A stretch of 64,000 bases of DNA from Streptomyces sp. MNU76 (GCF_020982545.1 NZ_JAJKLK010000001.1:558001-622000), one strand, 5' to 3'; positions 1-9,511 are shown, counted from the first letter of the stretch. Notes: generated from the sequence alone by a model not told the origin. Numbers and translations: made by a program.

Positions 1-10
1 CGAGGAGGGC

Positions 11-33
11 CTGAGAGGGCGCAGCCCTCTCAG
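11..33. terminator. Perfect 10-bp hairpin upstream of folC
   Basis: CTGAGAGGGC and GCCCTCTCAG form a perfect 10-bp stem around a GCA loop. It has no U-tract, as is common for Streptomyces terminators. It probably ends the gene left of the window; valS precedes folC in related genomes. It abuts a copy of the dispersed GCGCGGGGAACTGCGCG repeat. Confidence 0.55.
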
Positions 34-61
34 GGGCGCGGGGAACTGCGCGAGCAACCAC
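33..61 (+). repeat. Dispersed Streptomyces intergenic repeat, copy 1
   Basis: This stretch reads GGGGCGCGGGGAACTGCGCG followed by AGCAACCAC. Similar units lie at 26752-26780, 34414-34440 (inverted), 56271-56297 (inverted) and 61101-61127 (inverted). All five sit between genes or at gene ends. The element is partly palindromic (GCGC...GCGC), so it may act at RNA level near 3' ends. Its function is unknown. Confidence 0.75.
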
Positions 62-134
62 GACCCACCCGCGACCGCCACACAACCCGTACCCCCGAGT
101 CATGAGGCGCCCCGGCCCGGCGAAGCCCCACCCG

Positions 135-140
135 TAGACT
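135..140 (+). promoter_or_regulatory. -10 hexamer TAGACT for a leaderless folC transcript
   Basis: TAGACT ends 7 nt before the GTG start of folC. This spacing would place the transcription start at or next to the start codon. I see no recognisable -35 element and no Shine-Dalgarno sequence. Confidence 0.4.
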
Positions 141-147
141 GGGCCCC

Positions 148-1665
148 GTGAGCGAACGCAGTGACCAGCAGCCCGACCCGGTCGACCCGACCGACCCGTT
201 CGAGGAGATCATCGCCGCGGAGACCGACCGGGATCCGGACCTCGCGGTGATCGAGGCCGGCAGCCGCACCCTGCGTGCCCAGGGCGGCGCACCGCAGGCC
301 GACGTGCCGACCAGGCCCGCCGACCCGGCCCTCGACAAGGCCCTGCGCGACGTCGAGGCCGACCTCGCGACCCGCTGGGGCGAGACCAAACTGGAGCCCT
401 CGGTCACGAGGATCGCCGCGCTGATGGACGTCCTGGGCGAGCCCCAGCGCTCGTATCCCTCCCTCCACATCACCGGTACCAACGGCAAGACCTCCACCGC
501 CCGCATGATCGAGGCCCTCCTCGGCGCCTTCGAACTGCGCACCGGCCGGTACACCTCCCCGCACGTCCAGTCGATCACCGAGCGCATCAGCCTCGACGGC
601 GCCCCCATCTCCGCCGAGCGGTTCATCGAGACGTACGAGGACATCAAGCCGTACATCGAGATGGTGGACGCGGCCCAGGAGTACCGGCTCTCCTTCTTCG
701 AGGTGCTCACGGGGATGGCGTACGCCGCCTTCGCCGACGCGCCCGTGGACGTGGCGGTGGTCGAGGTCGGCATGGGCGGCACCTGGGACGCCACCAACGT
801 CATCGACGGGGACGTCGCCGTCGTCACCCCCATCGACCTCGACCACACCGACCGGCTGGGCGAGACGCCCGCCGAGATCGCCGTGGAGAAGTCCGGCATC
901 GTCAAGCAGGACGCGACGGTGATCCTGGCGCAGCAGCCGGTCGACGCGGCGCAGGTGCTGCTGAAGAAGGCCGTGGAGGTCGACGCGACCGTGGCCCGCG
1001 AGGGTCTGGAGTTCGGTGTCGTCTCGCGTCAGGTCGCCGTCGGCGGACAGATGCTGACCCTGCGCGGCCTGGGCGGCGAGTACCCCGAGGTCTACCTCCC
1101 GCTGCACGGCCCGTACCAGGCGCACAACGCGGCCGTCGCGCTCGCCGCCGTGGAGGCGTTCTTCGGCGTCGGTTCGCAGCGGCCCGAGCCGCTCGACATC
1201 GACACGGTTCGCAAGGCCTTCGCGACCGTCTCCTCGCCGGGCCGGCTGGAGGTCGTACGGCGGTCCCCGACCGTCGTGCTGGACGCCGCGCACAATCCGG
1301 GGGGCGCCCGGGCCACGGCCGAGGCCGTCGGTGAGGCGTTCGACTTCAGCCGGCTGATCGGTGTGGTCGGCGCGAGCGGCGACAAGAACGTGCGGGGTGT
1401 CCTGGAGGCCTTCGAACCGATCTTCGCCGAGGTCGTGATCACGCAGAACTCCAGCCACCGGGCGATGGACGCCGACGAGCTGGCCGGTATCGCGGTGGAG
1501 GTGTTCGGCGAGGAGCGGGTGCAGGTCGAGCCCCGGCTGCCCGACGCCCTGGAGGCGGCGATCACGCTCGCCGAGGAGGAGGGCGAGTTCGCGGGCGGTG
1601 GCGTCCTCGTCACCGGTTCCGTCATCACCGTCGGCGAGGCCCGGCTGCTGCTGGGGAAGGGCTGA
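148..1665 (+). CDS. folC: Bifunctional folylpolyglutamate/dihydrofolate synthase
   Basis: This cytoplasmic ATP-dependent ligase of the Mur-ligase superfamily adds glutamate to (dihydro)folates, retaining the cofactor and completing dihydrofolate synthesis. The 505-residue protein has a P-loop GTNGKTS at about residues 110-116, a central ligase domain with the SGIVK segment, and a C-terminal domain containing DAAHNPGG. About 60 acidic residues precede the conserved domain, an extension I associate with actinobacterial FolC. The GTG start lacks a Shine-Dalgarno but lies 7 nt after a TAGACT hexamer, consistent with leaderless translation. The DUF4233 gene follows after 10 nt, so the two are probably co-transcribed. 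Confidence 0.95.
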   Translation: MSERSDQQPDPVDPTDPFEEIIAAETDRDPDLAVIEAGSRTLRAQGGAPQADVPTRPADPALDKALRDVEADLATRWGETKLEPSVTRIAALMDVLGEPQRSYPSLHITGTNGKTSTARMIEALLGAFELRTGRYTSPHVQSITERISLDGAPISAERFIETYEDIKPYIEMVDAAQEYRLSFFEVLTGMAYAAFADAPVDVAVVEVGMGGTWDATNVIDGDVAVVTPIDLDHTDRLGETPAEIAVEKSGIVKQDATVILAQQPVDAAQVLLKKAVEVDATVAREGLEFGVVSRQVAVGGQMLTLRGLGGEYPEVYLPLHGPYQAHNAAVALAAVEAFFGVGSQRPEPLDIDTVRKAFATVSSPGRLEVVRRSPTVVLDAAHNPGGARATAEAVGEAFDFSRLIGVVGASGDKNVRGVLEAFEPIFAEVVITQNSSHRAMDADELAGIAVEVFGEERVQVEPRLPDALEAAITLAEEEGEFAGGGVLVTGSVITVGEARLLLGKG

Positions 1666-1675
1666 GTTCCACGAC

Positions 1676-2041
1676 ATGCGTACTCTCTGTGCTTCGACGC
1701 TGATCGGCGAGTTCTTCGTCATCGGCTTCGCCGGGCTGGTCGCCATGAAGGACCCGGATCTGGCCATGACCACGGTCTGGACGGTCAGCGGCATCGCCAT
1801 GTTCCTCTGCGTCCTGCTGTGCGGTCTCGTCACCAGGCCCGGTGGGACCCAGCTCGGCTGGGCGCTCCAGATCGCGCTGATCCTCTCCGGGTTCTTCGTC
1901 CCGACGATGTTCTTCCTGGGCGCGGTCTTCGCCGCCCTGTGGTGGGCCTCGATCCACTACGGACGGAAGATCGACGAGGCCAAGGCCCGGTTCGCCGCGC
2001 AGGCCGCCACCGAGGCCGGTGCGTCCTCCGGAGCATCATGA
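1676..2041 (+). CDS. DUF4233 small membrane protein
   Basis: This is a 121-residue, highly hydrophobic protein that starts MRTLCASTLIGEFF and has about three to four membrane segments. A conserved-looking GLVAMKDPDL loop follows the first segment. It begins 10 nt after folC stops, so it is probably translated from the same mRNA. A longer reading frame extends upstream into folC, but the family begins at this methionine, which I chose as the start. The folC-DUF4233-ndk order is typical of actinobacteria. The molecular function is unknown. The charged tail (KIDEAKARFAAQ) is probably cytoplasmic. Confidence 0.85.
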   Translation: MRTLCASTLIGEFFVIGFAGLVAMKDPDLAMTTVWTVSGIAMFLCVLLCGLVTRPGGTQLGWALQIALILSGFFVPTMFFLGAVFAALWWASIHYGRKIDEAKARFAAQAATEAGASSGAS

Positions 2042-2117
2042 CGCTGCGTAATACGGTGCCGGGCGCGCCCTGTAGCCTCTGAGCTCCGCACCCGCGTGAA
2101 ACGAAGGAGTCACCACA

Positions 2118-2531
2118 GTGAGCCAGCGCACCCTCGTCCTGCTCAAGCCCGACGCCGTCCGGCGGGGCCTGACCGGCGAGATCATCAGCCGCATCGAGCG
2201 CAAGGCCGGCTGGCAGATCACCGCGCTGGAGCTGCGGACCCTGGACCAGGAGACGCTGGAGCAGCACTACGGCGAGCACAAGGGCAAGCCGTTCTACGAG
2301 CCGCTCGTCGCGTTCATGGCCTCCGGTCCGGTCGTCGCCCTGATCGTCGAGGGCGAGCGGGTCATCGAGGGTGTCCGCGCGCTGGCCGGACCGACCGACC
2401 CGATCGCCGCCGCGCCCGGCTCCATCCGTGGTGACTACGGAGTGATCGTGCGCGAGAACCTCATCCACGCGTCGGACTCGGAGGAGTCGGCCGAGCGCGA
2501 GGTCAAGATCTTCTTCCCCGGGCGCGCGTAG
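2118..2531 (+). CDS. ndk: Nucleoside diphosphate kinase
   Basis: The enzyme transfers the gamma phosphate between nucleoside triphosphates and diphosphates through a phosphohistidine, balancing cytoplasmic NTP pools. The 137-residue length is standard for the family. The N-terminal TLVLLKPDAV strand is present. The catalytic histidine is H117 in LIHASDS, where most family members have a glycine in place of this alanine. The GTG start is preceded by a good Shine-Dalgarno (GAAGGAG about 8 nt upstream). A TAGCCT -10-like hexamer lies further up in the 76-nt gap after the DUF4233 gene, so ndk may have its own promoter. Confidence 0.97.
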   Translation: MSQRTLVLLKPDAVRRGLTGEIISRIERKAGWQITALELRTLDQETLEQHYGEHKGKPFYEPLVAFMASGPVVALIVEGERVIEGVRALAGPTDPIAAAPGSIRGDYGVIVRENLIHASDSEESAEREVKIFFPGRA

Positions 2532-2589
2532 TAGCGTTCGCGACGGCGGGGGTCGGCGAGTCGCTCGCTCCCGCCGCGCGAACACCGCT

Positions 2590-2626
2590 GGACTCCGGCC
2601 ACCACCGCCGGACTCCGGCCACCACC
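2590..2626 (+). repeat. Two tandem copies of GGACTCCGGCCACCACC
   Basis: The 17-nt unit occurs at 2590-2606 and 2610-2626, with a period of 20 nt. It sits in the long ndk-mreB intergenic region. No coding function is apparent. Confidence 0.8.
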
Positions 2627-2746
2627 TCTGGAAGACCCGAACGACCCCTGGCGGACCGGGAAAGCCTCCGGGACCCCCGGGACACTTCCACCACACCCGG
2701 CCACCACCCACACGGCCTACACCCCGGCTGACCAGCCAACCCCGCC

Positions 2747-2890
2747 TAGAATTGGGCCGTACAACGGCATATGCGCGGCGATCGGGGGAACGCGCATCCC
2801 CGATGGACCGTCTCCAGAGGCGAGGCGGCGCATCGCATGCCCACAATGGCGAAGACCCTCGCGCAGTGTTCGTGCGGGCGAGACTACGAT
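2747..2890 (+). promoter_or_regulatory. mreB upstream region with candidate -10 elements
   Basis: About 470 nt separate ndk and mreB. A good -10 hexamer TAGAAT lies at 2747-2752 and a second candidate TACGAT at 2885-2890. Neither has a clear vegetative -35. Multiple mreB promoters, including sigma-E-controlled ones, have been described in S. coelicolor from memory. I cannot assign those here. Confidence 0.4.
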
Positions 2891-3004
2891 GTAAGCCTTC
2901 ACGTCACAGCACCCACTTCGCCGACCCGAAAAAGCCCTGAAAAGCCCTCAAAAGCCGTCAGTGCTCCGCTTGGGAAGGCCACACGAATCCTGATGGGGAA
3001 CTCA

Positions 3005-4024
3005 ATGTCGTTCATCGGCCGTGACATGGCTGTCGACCTCGGGACCGCCAACACGCTGGTGTACGTCAGGGGTCGCGGGATCGTACTGAACGAGCCGTCC
3101 GTCGTCGCGATCAACACCAACACCGGTGGCATTCTCGCGGTCGGCGCGGAGGCGAAGAAGATGATCGGGCGGACCCCCGGCAACATCGTTGCCGTACGTC
3201 CGCTGAAGGACGGTGTCATCGCCGACTTCGAGATCACCGAGCGGATGCTCCGCTACTTCATCCTGAAGATCCACAAGCGGCGGTATCTCGCCCGTCCTCG
3301 GGTCGTCGTCTGCGTGCCGTCCGGCATCACCGGTGTCGAGCGTCGTGCCGTCATCGAGGCGTCCTCCCAGGCAGGCGCCCGTCAGGTGCACATCATCGAG
3401 GAGCCCATGGCCGCGGCCATCGGCTCCGGCCTGCCGGTCCACGAGGCCACGGGCAACATGGTGGTGGACATCGGCGGCGGCACCACGGAGGTCGCGGTCA
3501 TCTCCCTCGGCGGCATCGTCACCGCCCAGTCCATCCGCGTCGCGGGCGACGAGTTGGACAACGCGATCATCCAGCACATCAAGAAGGAGTACTCACTCCT
3601 CCTCGGTGAGCGGACGGCCGAACAGATCAAGATCACGATCGGTTCGGCGTACGACCTCGACGCTGACGAGCACACCGAAATCCGCGGCCGGGACCTGGTG
3701 TCCGGGCTGCCCAAGACCGTCGTCATCTCCGCCGGGGAAGTACGGAAGGCGATCGAGGAACCCGTCAACGCCATCGTCGATGCCGTCAAGACGACCCTCG
3801 ACAAGTGCCCCCCGGAACTCTCCGGCGACATCATGGACCGGGGCATCGTCCTCACCGGCGGCGGCGCCCTCCTGCGCGGTCTCGACGAACGGCTGCGCCG
3901 GGAGACCGGAATGCCGATCCATATCGCCGAGGACCCGCTCGACAGCGTGGCGCTCGGCTCCGGCAAGTGTGTCGAGGAGTTCGAGGCGTTGCAGCAGGTG
4001 CTCGACGCCCAGCCCCGCAGATGA
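3005..4024 (+). CDS. mreB: Rod-shape/spore-wall actin homologue MreB
   Basis: MreB is a bacterial actin that polymerises along the membrane. In Streptomyces it mainly organises spore-wall synthesis rather than tip extension. The protein begins [17 protein letters not shown], containing the phosphate-1 loop. It carries the [13 protein letters not shown] phosphate-2 motif, the [11 protein letters not shown] hinge and a C-terminal [16 protein letters not shown] adenosine motif. Length is 339 residues from the ATG at 3005, which has GGGGA about 6 nt upstream. An in-frame ATG at 2993 (adding MGNS) is also possible but has no ribosome-binding site. It is the first gene of the mreB-mreC-mreD-PBP2-rodA cluster. 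Confidence 0.95.
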   Translation: MSFIGRDMAVDLGTANTLVYVRGRGIVLNEPSVVAINTNTGGILAVGAEAKKMIGRTPGNIVAVRPLKDGVIADFEITERMLRYFILKIHKRRYLARPRVVVCVPSGITGVERRAVIEASSQAGARQVHIIEEPMAAAIGSGLPVHEATGNMVVDIGGGTTEVAVISLGGIVTAQSIRVAGDELDNAIIQHIKKEYSLLLGERTAEQIKITIGSAYDLDADEHTEIRGRDLVSGLPKTVVISAGEVRKAIEEPVNAIVDAVKTTLDKCPPELSGDIMDRGIVLTGGGALLRGLDERLRRETGMPIHIAEDPLDSVALGSGKCVEEFEALQQVLDAQPRR

Positions 4025-4173
4025 CGTAACGCTTCGATTCCGCCGTACGGGACGTTCTCCTCTCGTGCGGCGGATCGTTGATATTGAGGCATAAGCTCCA
4101 CAAAGCGCCCCTGTCGTTCCCGTGCCGGGATTCCCAGGGGCTACCCGAATTCCCCAATTCCTGTCGAATTCCT

Positions 4174-5151
4174 ATGAGGAAGGCACGGCCGCCGCACGTG
4201 AGGGACACACGAGAGAGCCGGCTGCTCCTGGTGCTGCTGATCGCCGTCGCGTTCGCGCTGATCACGGTGGACATCCGCGGCGGGAAGGATTCACCGGTCG
4301 ACGGTGCCCGACGTGCCGCCGCCACCGTCTTCGGCCCGATCGAGGACGGTGTGTCGACCGCCGTCGACCCCATCGGCAACGCCATAAGCGCCGTCCGCGA
4401 CTCCGGCTCCCGCCACGACCGCCTCGCCGCGCTGGAGAAGGAGAACGCCGAACTCAAGGCGGCCCTCGGCAGCGACGACCGCAACAGCAGCAGGGTCGAA
4501 CAGCTCGACAAGATGCTGAAGACCGCCGCGAACGGCCGGTACGGCATCAAGGGCGCCGAGGTCATCGCCATAGGAGCGGCCCAGGGCTTCTCCTGGACCG
4601 TCACCATCGACATCGGCACCGAGGACGGCATCACCCGCGACATGACCGTCCTCAACGGCAACGGGCTGGTCGGCCGCGTCACCACCGTCGGGCCGAACAC
4701 CGCGACCGTCCTCCTCGCCAACGACCCCGACTTCACCGTCGGCACCCGGATGGAGGCCACCGACGAACTCGGCTTCGCCTCCGGCCAGGGCGACCGGCCG
4801 CTGCGCGTCGAACTGCTCAACGGCAAGGCCAAGGTGAAGGAAGGCGATCGTCTCGTCACCTTCGGCTCCCAGGCCGACAAGCCGTTCGTCCCGGGTGTCC
4901 CGGTCGGTGTCGTCTCCCGAGTCGACCCCTCCGGCGGCGACCTCACCCGCACGATCTACGTCAAGCCGTTCGTGGCCTTCACCCAGTTGGACATCGTCGG
5001 CGTCGTCGTCCAGCCGCCCCGCAAGGACCCGCGCGACACCGTCCTGCCGGCCAAGCCGAAGGCCACCCCCACGCCCACCGTGACGGTCACGGTCACACCG
5101 GGCGCGGACGAACCGGGCGACGGCGCCGACGGACAGTCGCAAGAGCAGTAG
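4174..5151 (+). CDS. mreC: Rod-shape-determining protein MreC
   Basis: MreC is a bitopic membrane protein whose extracytoplasmic beta domain scaffolds MreD, PBP2 and RodA. The protein has a basic N-terminus, one membrane helix (LLLVLLIAVAFALITV, about residues 15-31), a short coiled coil (RHDRLAALEKENAELKAALG) and the MreC beta domain with GLVGRVTTVGPNTATVLL. It ends in a Pro/Thr/Val-rich low-complexity tail (PTPTVTVTVTPG). The ATG at 4174 has no obvious Shine-Dalgarno. A GTG at 4198 (MRDTRES...) has AGGAAGG 13 nt upstream and may be the true start. In S. coelicolor MreC is reported as a Ser/Thr kinase substrate. Confidence 0.93.
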   Translation: MRKARPPHVRDTRESRLLLVLLIAVAFALITVDIRGGKDSPVDGARRAAATVFGPIEDGVSTAVDPIGNAISAVRDSGSRHDRLAALEKENAELKAALGSDDRNSSRVEQLDKMLKTAANGRYGIKGAEVIAIGAAQGFSWTVTIDIGTEDGITRDMTVLNGNGLVGRVTTVGPNTATVLLANDPDFTVGTRMEATDELGFASGQGDRPLRVELLNGKAKVKEGDRLVTFGSQADKPFVPGVPVGVVSRVDPSGGDLTRTIYVKPFVAFTQLDIVGVVVQPPRKDPRDTVLPAKPKATPTPTVTVTVTPGADEPGDGADGQSQEQ

Positions 5152-5179
5152 ACGTAGGACAGTAGGAGCTGACCCCCTG

Positions 5180-5851
5180 ATGCGCTTCAACCGGATGCTG
5201 CTCTCCACCACCCTGGTGATCGTCGCCCTGGTGATCCAGGTGAGCGTCCTCGCCAGACTCCATCTCCCGGGCGCCGTACCGGACCTGGTGCTCCTCACCG
5301 TGCTCGGCCTCGCCCTGGTCTACGGCCATGTCGGCGGCGCCCTGATCGGCTTCGGCGCCGGGCTGCTGTCCGACCTCGCGCCACCCGCCGACCACGCGGC
5401 AGGACGGTACGCCCTGGTCCTCTGCGTCATCGGCTACCTCGCGGGACTGGCGAAGCCCGAGACGGGCCGCCTGAAGTCGGCGACCGGACCGATGGTCGTG
5501 GTCGTCGTCGCCGCCCTCGGCTCCACCCTCCTGTACGCCGGTGTCGGCGCCCTCGTCGGCGACGACGCGGCCCGCCACGTCGGCCTGCCCAGCCTGCTGT
5601 TCACCGCCGCGCTCTACGACCTGCTGCTCGCGCCCTTCGTCGTCCCCGGCGTCATCGCGCTCGCCCGGCGCGCCGAGAACGACCCGCTCGCCGAGACCGG
5701 CAGCGCCGCCAAGGCGACCGACGTCGCCTCCGGCTGGCTCTCCTCCGGCACCGGCCTGCGCATCGGCAACCAGCGCGGCGGACTCCGCATCAAGGCCGCG
5801 CGCTCACGGATGGCCAGGGCGGGACGCATCAAGGGGGTCAAGCGGCTGTGA
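5180..5851 (+). CDS. mreD: Rod-shape-determining protein MreD
   Basis: MreD is a polytopic membrane component of the elongasome-like (in Streptomyces, spore-wall) complex and partners MreC. The 223-residue protein has about five hydrophobic helices spanning residues 8-165 and the signature region PDLVLLTVLGLALVYG. A basic cytoplasmic tail (RMARAGRIKGVKRL) is longer than in short enterobacterial MreD. The ATG is preceded by AGGAG 9-10 nt upstream, and the gene lies 28 nt after mreC, indicating one transcript. Confidence 0.92.
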   Translation: MRFNRMLLSTTLVIVALVIQVSVLARLHLPGAVPDLVLLTVLGLALVYGHVGGALIGFGAGLLSDLAPPADHAAGRYALVLCVIGYLAGLAKPETGRLKSATGPMVVVVVAALGSTLLYAGVGALVGDDAARHVGLPSLLFTAALYDLLLAPFVVPGVIALARRAENDPLAETGSAAKATDVASGWLSSGTGLRIGNQRGGLRIKAARSRMARAGRIKGVKRL

Positions 5852-5956
5852 CGGCACGGCAATCGGACAGCGGAACCGATCACCGCCGAGCGGTGTACCC
5901 CATGTACCGGCACCACGCGCACCACCCGCACACGCACTGAGAGGGGGAGACAGGCA

Positions 5957-8302
5957 GTGACCAACATCCCGGAGACCGGGCGGACCCCACGGGTCCAGAT
6001 CCGGCTCGTCATCATCCAGATCCTCGTCTTCTCCCTCCTCGGCACCCTCGGCGGCCGCCTCTGGTACCTCCAGATCCGCGAGGGCGACGCCTACGCCAAG
6101 GAAGCCTCCGGCAACCACGTCCAGCAGGTCGTCCAGCCCGCCGTGCGCGGCTCGATCCTGGACGCGCGCGGAGTGCCGATCGCGGACAACGAGACCCGCC
6201 TCGTCGTCTCCGCCTCCCGCACCGACCTGCTCAAGATGGACGACGACGGCAAGGCCGTCCTCACCAAGCTCGCCGGCGTCCTGGACATGAAGCCCAAGGA
6301 CGTCATGGACAAGGTCCGGCTCTGCGACTCGGAGACCCCCCAACCCTGCTGGAACGGCTCGCCCTACCAGCCGATCCCCATCACCGACGAGGCCACCGCC
6401 AAGCAGGCCCTCCAGATCCGCGAGCGCTCCGAGGACTTCCCCGGCATCACCGCCGAACCCCAGGCCGTCCGCCGCTACGCCAGCCCCGGCGGCTCCAAGA
6501 CCTCCCAGGTCCTCGGGTACCTCTCCCCGGTCACCGACGAGGAGATCACCAAGGCCCAGGACACCGACTCGCCGTATCTGCGCTCCGACCAGGTCGGCCG
6601 CTCCGGCCTGGAGCGCCAGTACGACAAGGAGCTGCGCGGCAAGGCCGGCGTCACCCGGTACGAGGTCGACAACCTCGGCCGGGTCATCGGCGAGGCCGAG
6701 GCCGACCCCGCCCAGCCCGGCGCCAACCTAGTCACCAGCATCGACGCCCGAGTGCAGCGCATCGCCGAGTACGAACTCAACGAGGCGATGAAGGAAGCCC
6801 GCAAGCAGAACGACCGCAACACCGGGACCAACTACAAGGCGGACTCCGGCGCGGTCGTCGTGATGGAGGCCAAGACCGGCCGTGTGGTGGCCATGGCCTC
6901 CAACCCGGACTACGACCCCAACGCCTGGGTCGGCGGCATCTCCGCCAAGGACTACGCCAAGCTCACCGGCAAGAAGTCCAACTACCCGCTGCTGAACCGC
7001 GCGATCCAGGGCCAGTCGGCCCCCGGCTCCGTCTTCAAGGTGATCCCGACGGCCGCCGCGGTGAACGCCGGCTACTCCTTCAACGGCCCGTACCAATGCT
7101 CCAGTTCGTACTCGATCGGCGGCCAGGTCTTCAAGAACTTCGAGTCCCAGAGCCATGGCGCGATCAGCCTCGGCAAGGCGCTGGAGGTCTCCTGCGACAC
7201 CGTCTTCTACCGCCTCTCCCACGAGGAGTGGAAGCGCGACGGAGGTATCAAGCCCAAGAAGGGCGCCAACGACTGGTTCTACAAGACCGCCCACCAGTTC
7301 GGCCTCGGCGCCGAGACCGGCATCGACCTGCCGAACGAGGTCACCGGCCGCATCCCGGACCGCCAGTGGAAGCAGAAGTACTGGGAGGACAACAAGGACG
7401 CCTGGTGCAAGTACGGCAAGAAGGGCGGCTCGTACGCCGAGCAGATCGCGTACGAGAACTGCCTCGAAGGCAACCGCCTGCGTGCCGGTGACTCCGTCAA
7501 CTACTCCATCGGCCAGGGCGACACCCTCGTCACCCCCATCCAGATGGCCACCATCTACGCGGCCATCTCCAACGGCGGCACCCTCTACGACCCCACCGTC
7601 GGCAAGGCGATCATCAGCGCCGACGGCAAGAACGTGCAGGAGATCGCACCCAAGTCGCACGGCAAACTGCCGATGACGAAGAAGACCCTCAGCGAGATAG
7701 ACGAAGCCCTTGAGGGAGTCGCGACCCGAGGTACGGCAGCCTGGCGCTTCCAGGGCTGGCCGCAGGACGAGATCCCGATCCACGCCAAGACGGGTACGGC
7801 CGAGGTCTACGGCAAGCAGACGACCTCCTGGTTCACCACGTACACCAAGGACTACTCGATCGTCATGACGATCTCCCAGGGTGGTACGGGCTCCGGCGCC
7901 TCGGCACCCGCCGTGCGCAAGCTCTACAACGCGCTCTACGGCGTCTCCGAGGACGGAAAGATCGACAGGAAGAAGGCACTGCTGCCCACCCCGCAGAAGG
8001 GTCTGCCGAAGATCGAGTCCGACGGTTCGATCGACTCCCCGAAGCTGGAGTCCTACCCGCCGAAGAAGTCGAAGAAGGAAGCCGCAGAGGACGGTGCCCA
8101 GGTGGTCGCCGCGGGGCCCGGCGCCCGACCGGTCTCCTTCGACGTCCCGGCGGCGATCCTCGACACGCGGGGCGGCGGCACCAACCGCGCCGCCCGCCGA
8201 CGCGACGATCGAGGTCGACGGCGCGGGGGCGGCGGCGGAGGCCGTTGCGGCAGCGGCGGCGGTGGCTGTCGCGGTGGTCGGGGACGGAGGAGGTCCGGAT
8301 GA
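5957..8302 (+). CDS. mrdA: Penicillin-binding protein 2 (class B transpeptidase)
   Basis: This membrane-anchored D,D-transpeptidase cross-links peptidoglycan with RodA and MreC. It has one N-terminal transmembrane helix (about residues 15-37), a PBP dimerisation domain (NETRLVVSASR onward) and a transpeptidase domain. The SxxK motif is SVFK at about residue 357, with SCDT as the second motif and KTGTAE as the third. The stop overlaps the rodA start (ATGA), so translation is probably coupled. The last 45 residues are an odd Gly/Arg run (RRRGGGGGGR). An adjacent frame over the same DNA reads an Ala-rich stretch with more normal codon use, so a frameshift near 8165-8185 is possible. The catalytic domain is unaffected. 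Confidence 0.93.
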   Translation: MTNIPETGRTPRVQIRLVIIQILVFSLLGTLGGRLWYLQIREGDAYAKEASGNHVQQVVQPAVRGSILDARGVPIADNETRLVVSASRTDLLKMDDDGKAVLTKLAGVLDMKPKDVMDKVRLCDSETPQPCWNGSPYQPIPITDEATAKQALQIRERSEDFPGITAEPQAVRRYASPGGSKTSQVLGYLSPVTDEEITKAQDTDSPYLRSDQVGRSGLERQYDKELRGKAGVTRYEVDNLGRVIGEAEADPAQPGANLVTSIDARVQRIAEYELNEAMKEARKQNDRNTGTNYKADSGAVVVMEAKTGRVVAMASNPDYDPNAWVGGISAKDYAKLTGKKSNYPLLNRAIQGQSAPGSVFKVIPTAAAVNAGYSFNGPYQCSSSYSIGGQVFKNFESQSHGAISLGKALEVSCDTVFYRLSHEEWKRDGGIKPKKGANDWFYKTAHQFGLGAETGIDLPNEVTGRIPDRQWKQKYWEDNKDAWCKYGKKGGSYAEQIAYENCLEGNRLRAGDSVNYSIGQGDTLVTPIQMATIYAAISNGGTLYDPTVGKAIISADGKNVQEIAPKSHGKLPMTKKTLSEIDEALEGVATRGTAAWRFQGWPQDEIPIHAKTGTAEVYGKQTTSWFTTYTKDYSIVMTISQGGTGSGASAPAVRKLYNALYGVSEDGKIDRKKALLPTPQKGLPKIESDGSIDSPKLESYPPKKSKKEAAEDGAQVVAAGPGARPVSFDVPAAILDTRGGGTNRAARRRDDRGRRRGGGGGGRCGSGGGGCRGGRGRRRSG

Positions 8303-9495
8303 CCGGCAACAGCTTCTCCGTCTCCGGGTACGGGCCCGAACGCACCGGCTGGACCCGGCTGTTCGCCCGTGACTCGCTCGCCCGCCGGCTCGACTGGCCG
8401 ATACTGTTCTCGGCCATCGCGCTCTCCCTGATCGGCGCGGCCCTCGTCTACTCGGCGACCCGCAACCGCACCGAGCTCAACCAGGGCGACCCGTACTACT
8501 TCCTGCTCCGGCACCTGCTCAACACCGGCATCGGCTTCGCCCTGATGATCGGCACGGTCTGGCTCGGCCACCGCACCCTGCGCACGGCCGTGCCCATCCT
8601 GTACGGCATCTCGGTGCTGCTGATCCTGCTGGTGCTCACCCCGATGGGCGCGACCATCAACGGCGCGCACGCATGGATCGTCGTCGGCGGCGGCTTCTCG
8701 CTCCAGCCCTCGGAGTTCGTGAAGGTCACGATCATCCTGGGGATGGCGATGCTGCTGGCGGCCCGGGTGGACGCGGGCGACAAACCCCACCCCGACCACC
8801 GCACGGTCGTCCAGGCCCTCGGGCTCGCAGCCGTCCCGATACTGATCGTGCTGCTCATGCCCGACCTCGGCTCGGTCATGGTCATGGTGGTCATCGTGCT
8901 CGGCGTCCTGCTCACCTCCGGCGCCTCCAACCGGTGGGTCCTCGGCCTCATCGGCACGGGCGCGGTGGGCGCGATCGCCGTCTGGCAGCTCGGGGTGCTC
9001 GACGAGTACCAGATCAACCGCTTCGCGGCCTTCGCCAACCCCGAACTCGACCCGGCCGGCGTGGGTTACAACACCAACCAGGCCCGGATCGCCATCGGCT
9101 CCGGCGGGCTGCTCGGCACCGGGCTGTTCAAGGGCTCGCAGACCACGGGACAGTTCGTGCCCGAGCAGCAGACCGACTTCGTGTTCACGGTGGCGGGGGA
9201 GGAGCTCGGCTTCGTGGGCGCCGGGCTGATCATCGTGCTGCTCGGTGTCGTCCTGTGGCGGGCCTGCCGGATCGCCCGCGAGACCACCGAGCTGTACGGC
9301 ACGATCGTCGCCGGCGGCATCATCGCCTGGTTCGCCTTCCAGTCCTTCGAGAACATCGGCATGACCCTCGGCATCATGCCTGTGGCGGGCCTGCCGCTGC
9401 CGTTCGTGTCGTACGGCGGTTCGTCGATGTTCGCGGTGTGGGTGGCGGTGGGGTTGCTGCAGTCCATCAGAGTGCAGCGCCCGATGTCGGCGTAA
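8299..9495 (+). CDS. rodA: SEDS-family peptidoglycan polymerase RodA/Sfr
   Basis: The SEDS glycosyltransferase polymerises lipid II in the membrane and partners the class B PBP encoded just upstream. The 398-residue protein has about ten transmembrane segments. The family signatures are GAHAWIVVGGGFSLQPSEFVK, the loop with EQQTDFVFTVAGEELGF, and the C-terminal GLPLPFVSYGGSS. The ATG start overlaps the PBP2 stop by four bases. A hairpin at 9512-9556 follows, closing the mre cluster. In S. coelicolor the homologue is called Sfr. Confidence 0.95.
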   Translation: MTGNSFSVSGYGPERTGWTRLFARDSLARRLDWPILFSAIALSLIGAALVYSATRNRTELNQGDPYYFLLRHLLNTGIGFALMIGTVWLGHRTLRTAVPILYGISVLLILLVLTPMGATINGAHAWIVVGGGFSLQPSEFVKVTIILGMAMLLAARVDAGDKPHPDHRTVVQALGLAAVPILIVLLMPDLGSVMVMVVIVLGVLLTSGASNRWVLGLIGTGAVGAIAVWQLGVLDEYQINRFAAFANPELDPAGVGYNTNQARIAIGSGGLLGTGLFKGSQTTGQFVPEQQTDFVFTVAGEELGFVGAGLIIVLLGVVLWRACRIARETTELYGTIVAGGIIAWFAFQSFENIGMTLGIMPVAGLPLPFVSYGGSSMFAVWVAVGLLQSIRVQRPMSA

Positions 9496-9511
9496 GGTCC
9501 CGGTGCTCCTC

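Noticed and set aside
5957..8302. Antisense frames of several hundred codons under PBP2 and other genes.
   Set aside because: They follow from third-position GC bias and lack ribosome-binding sites or family features.
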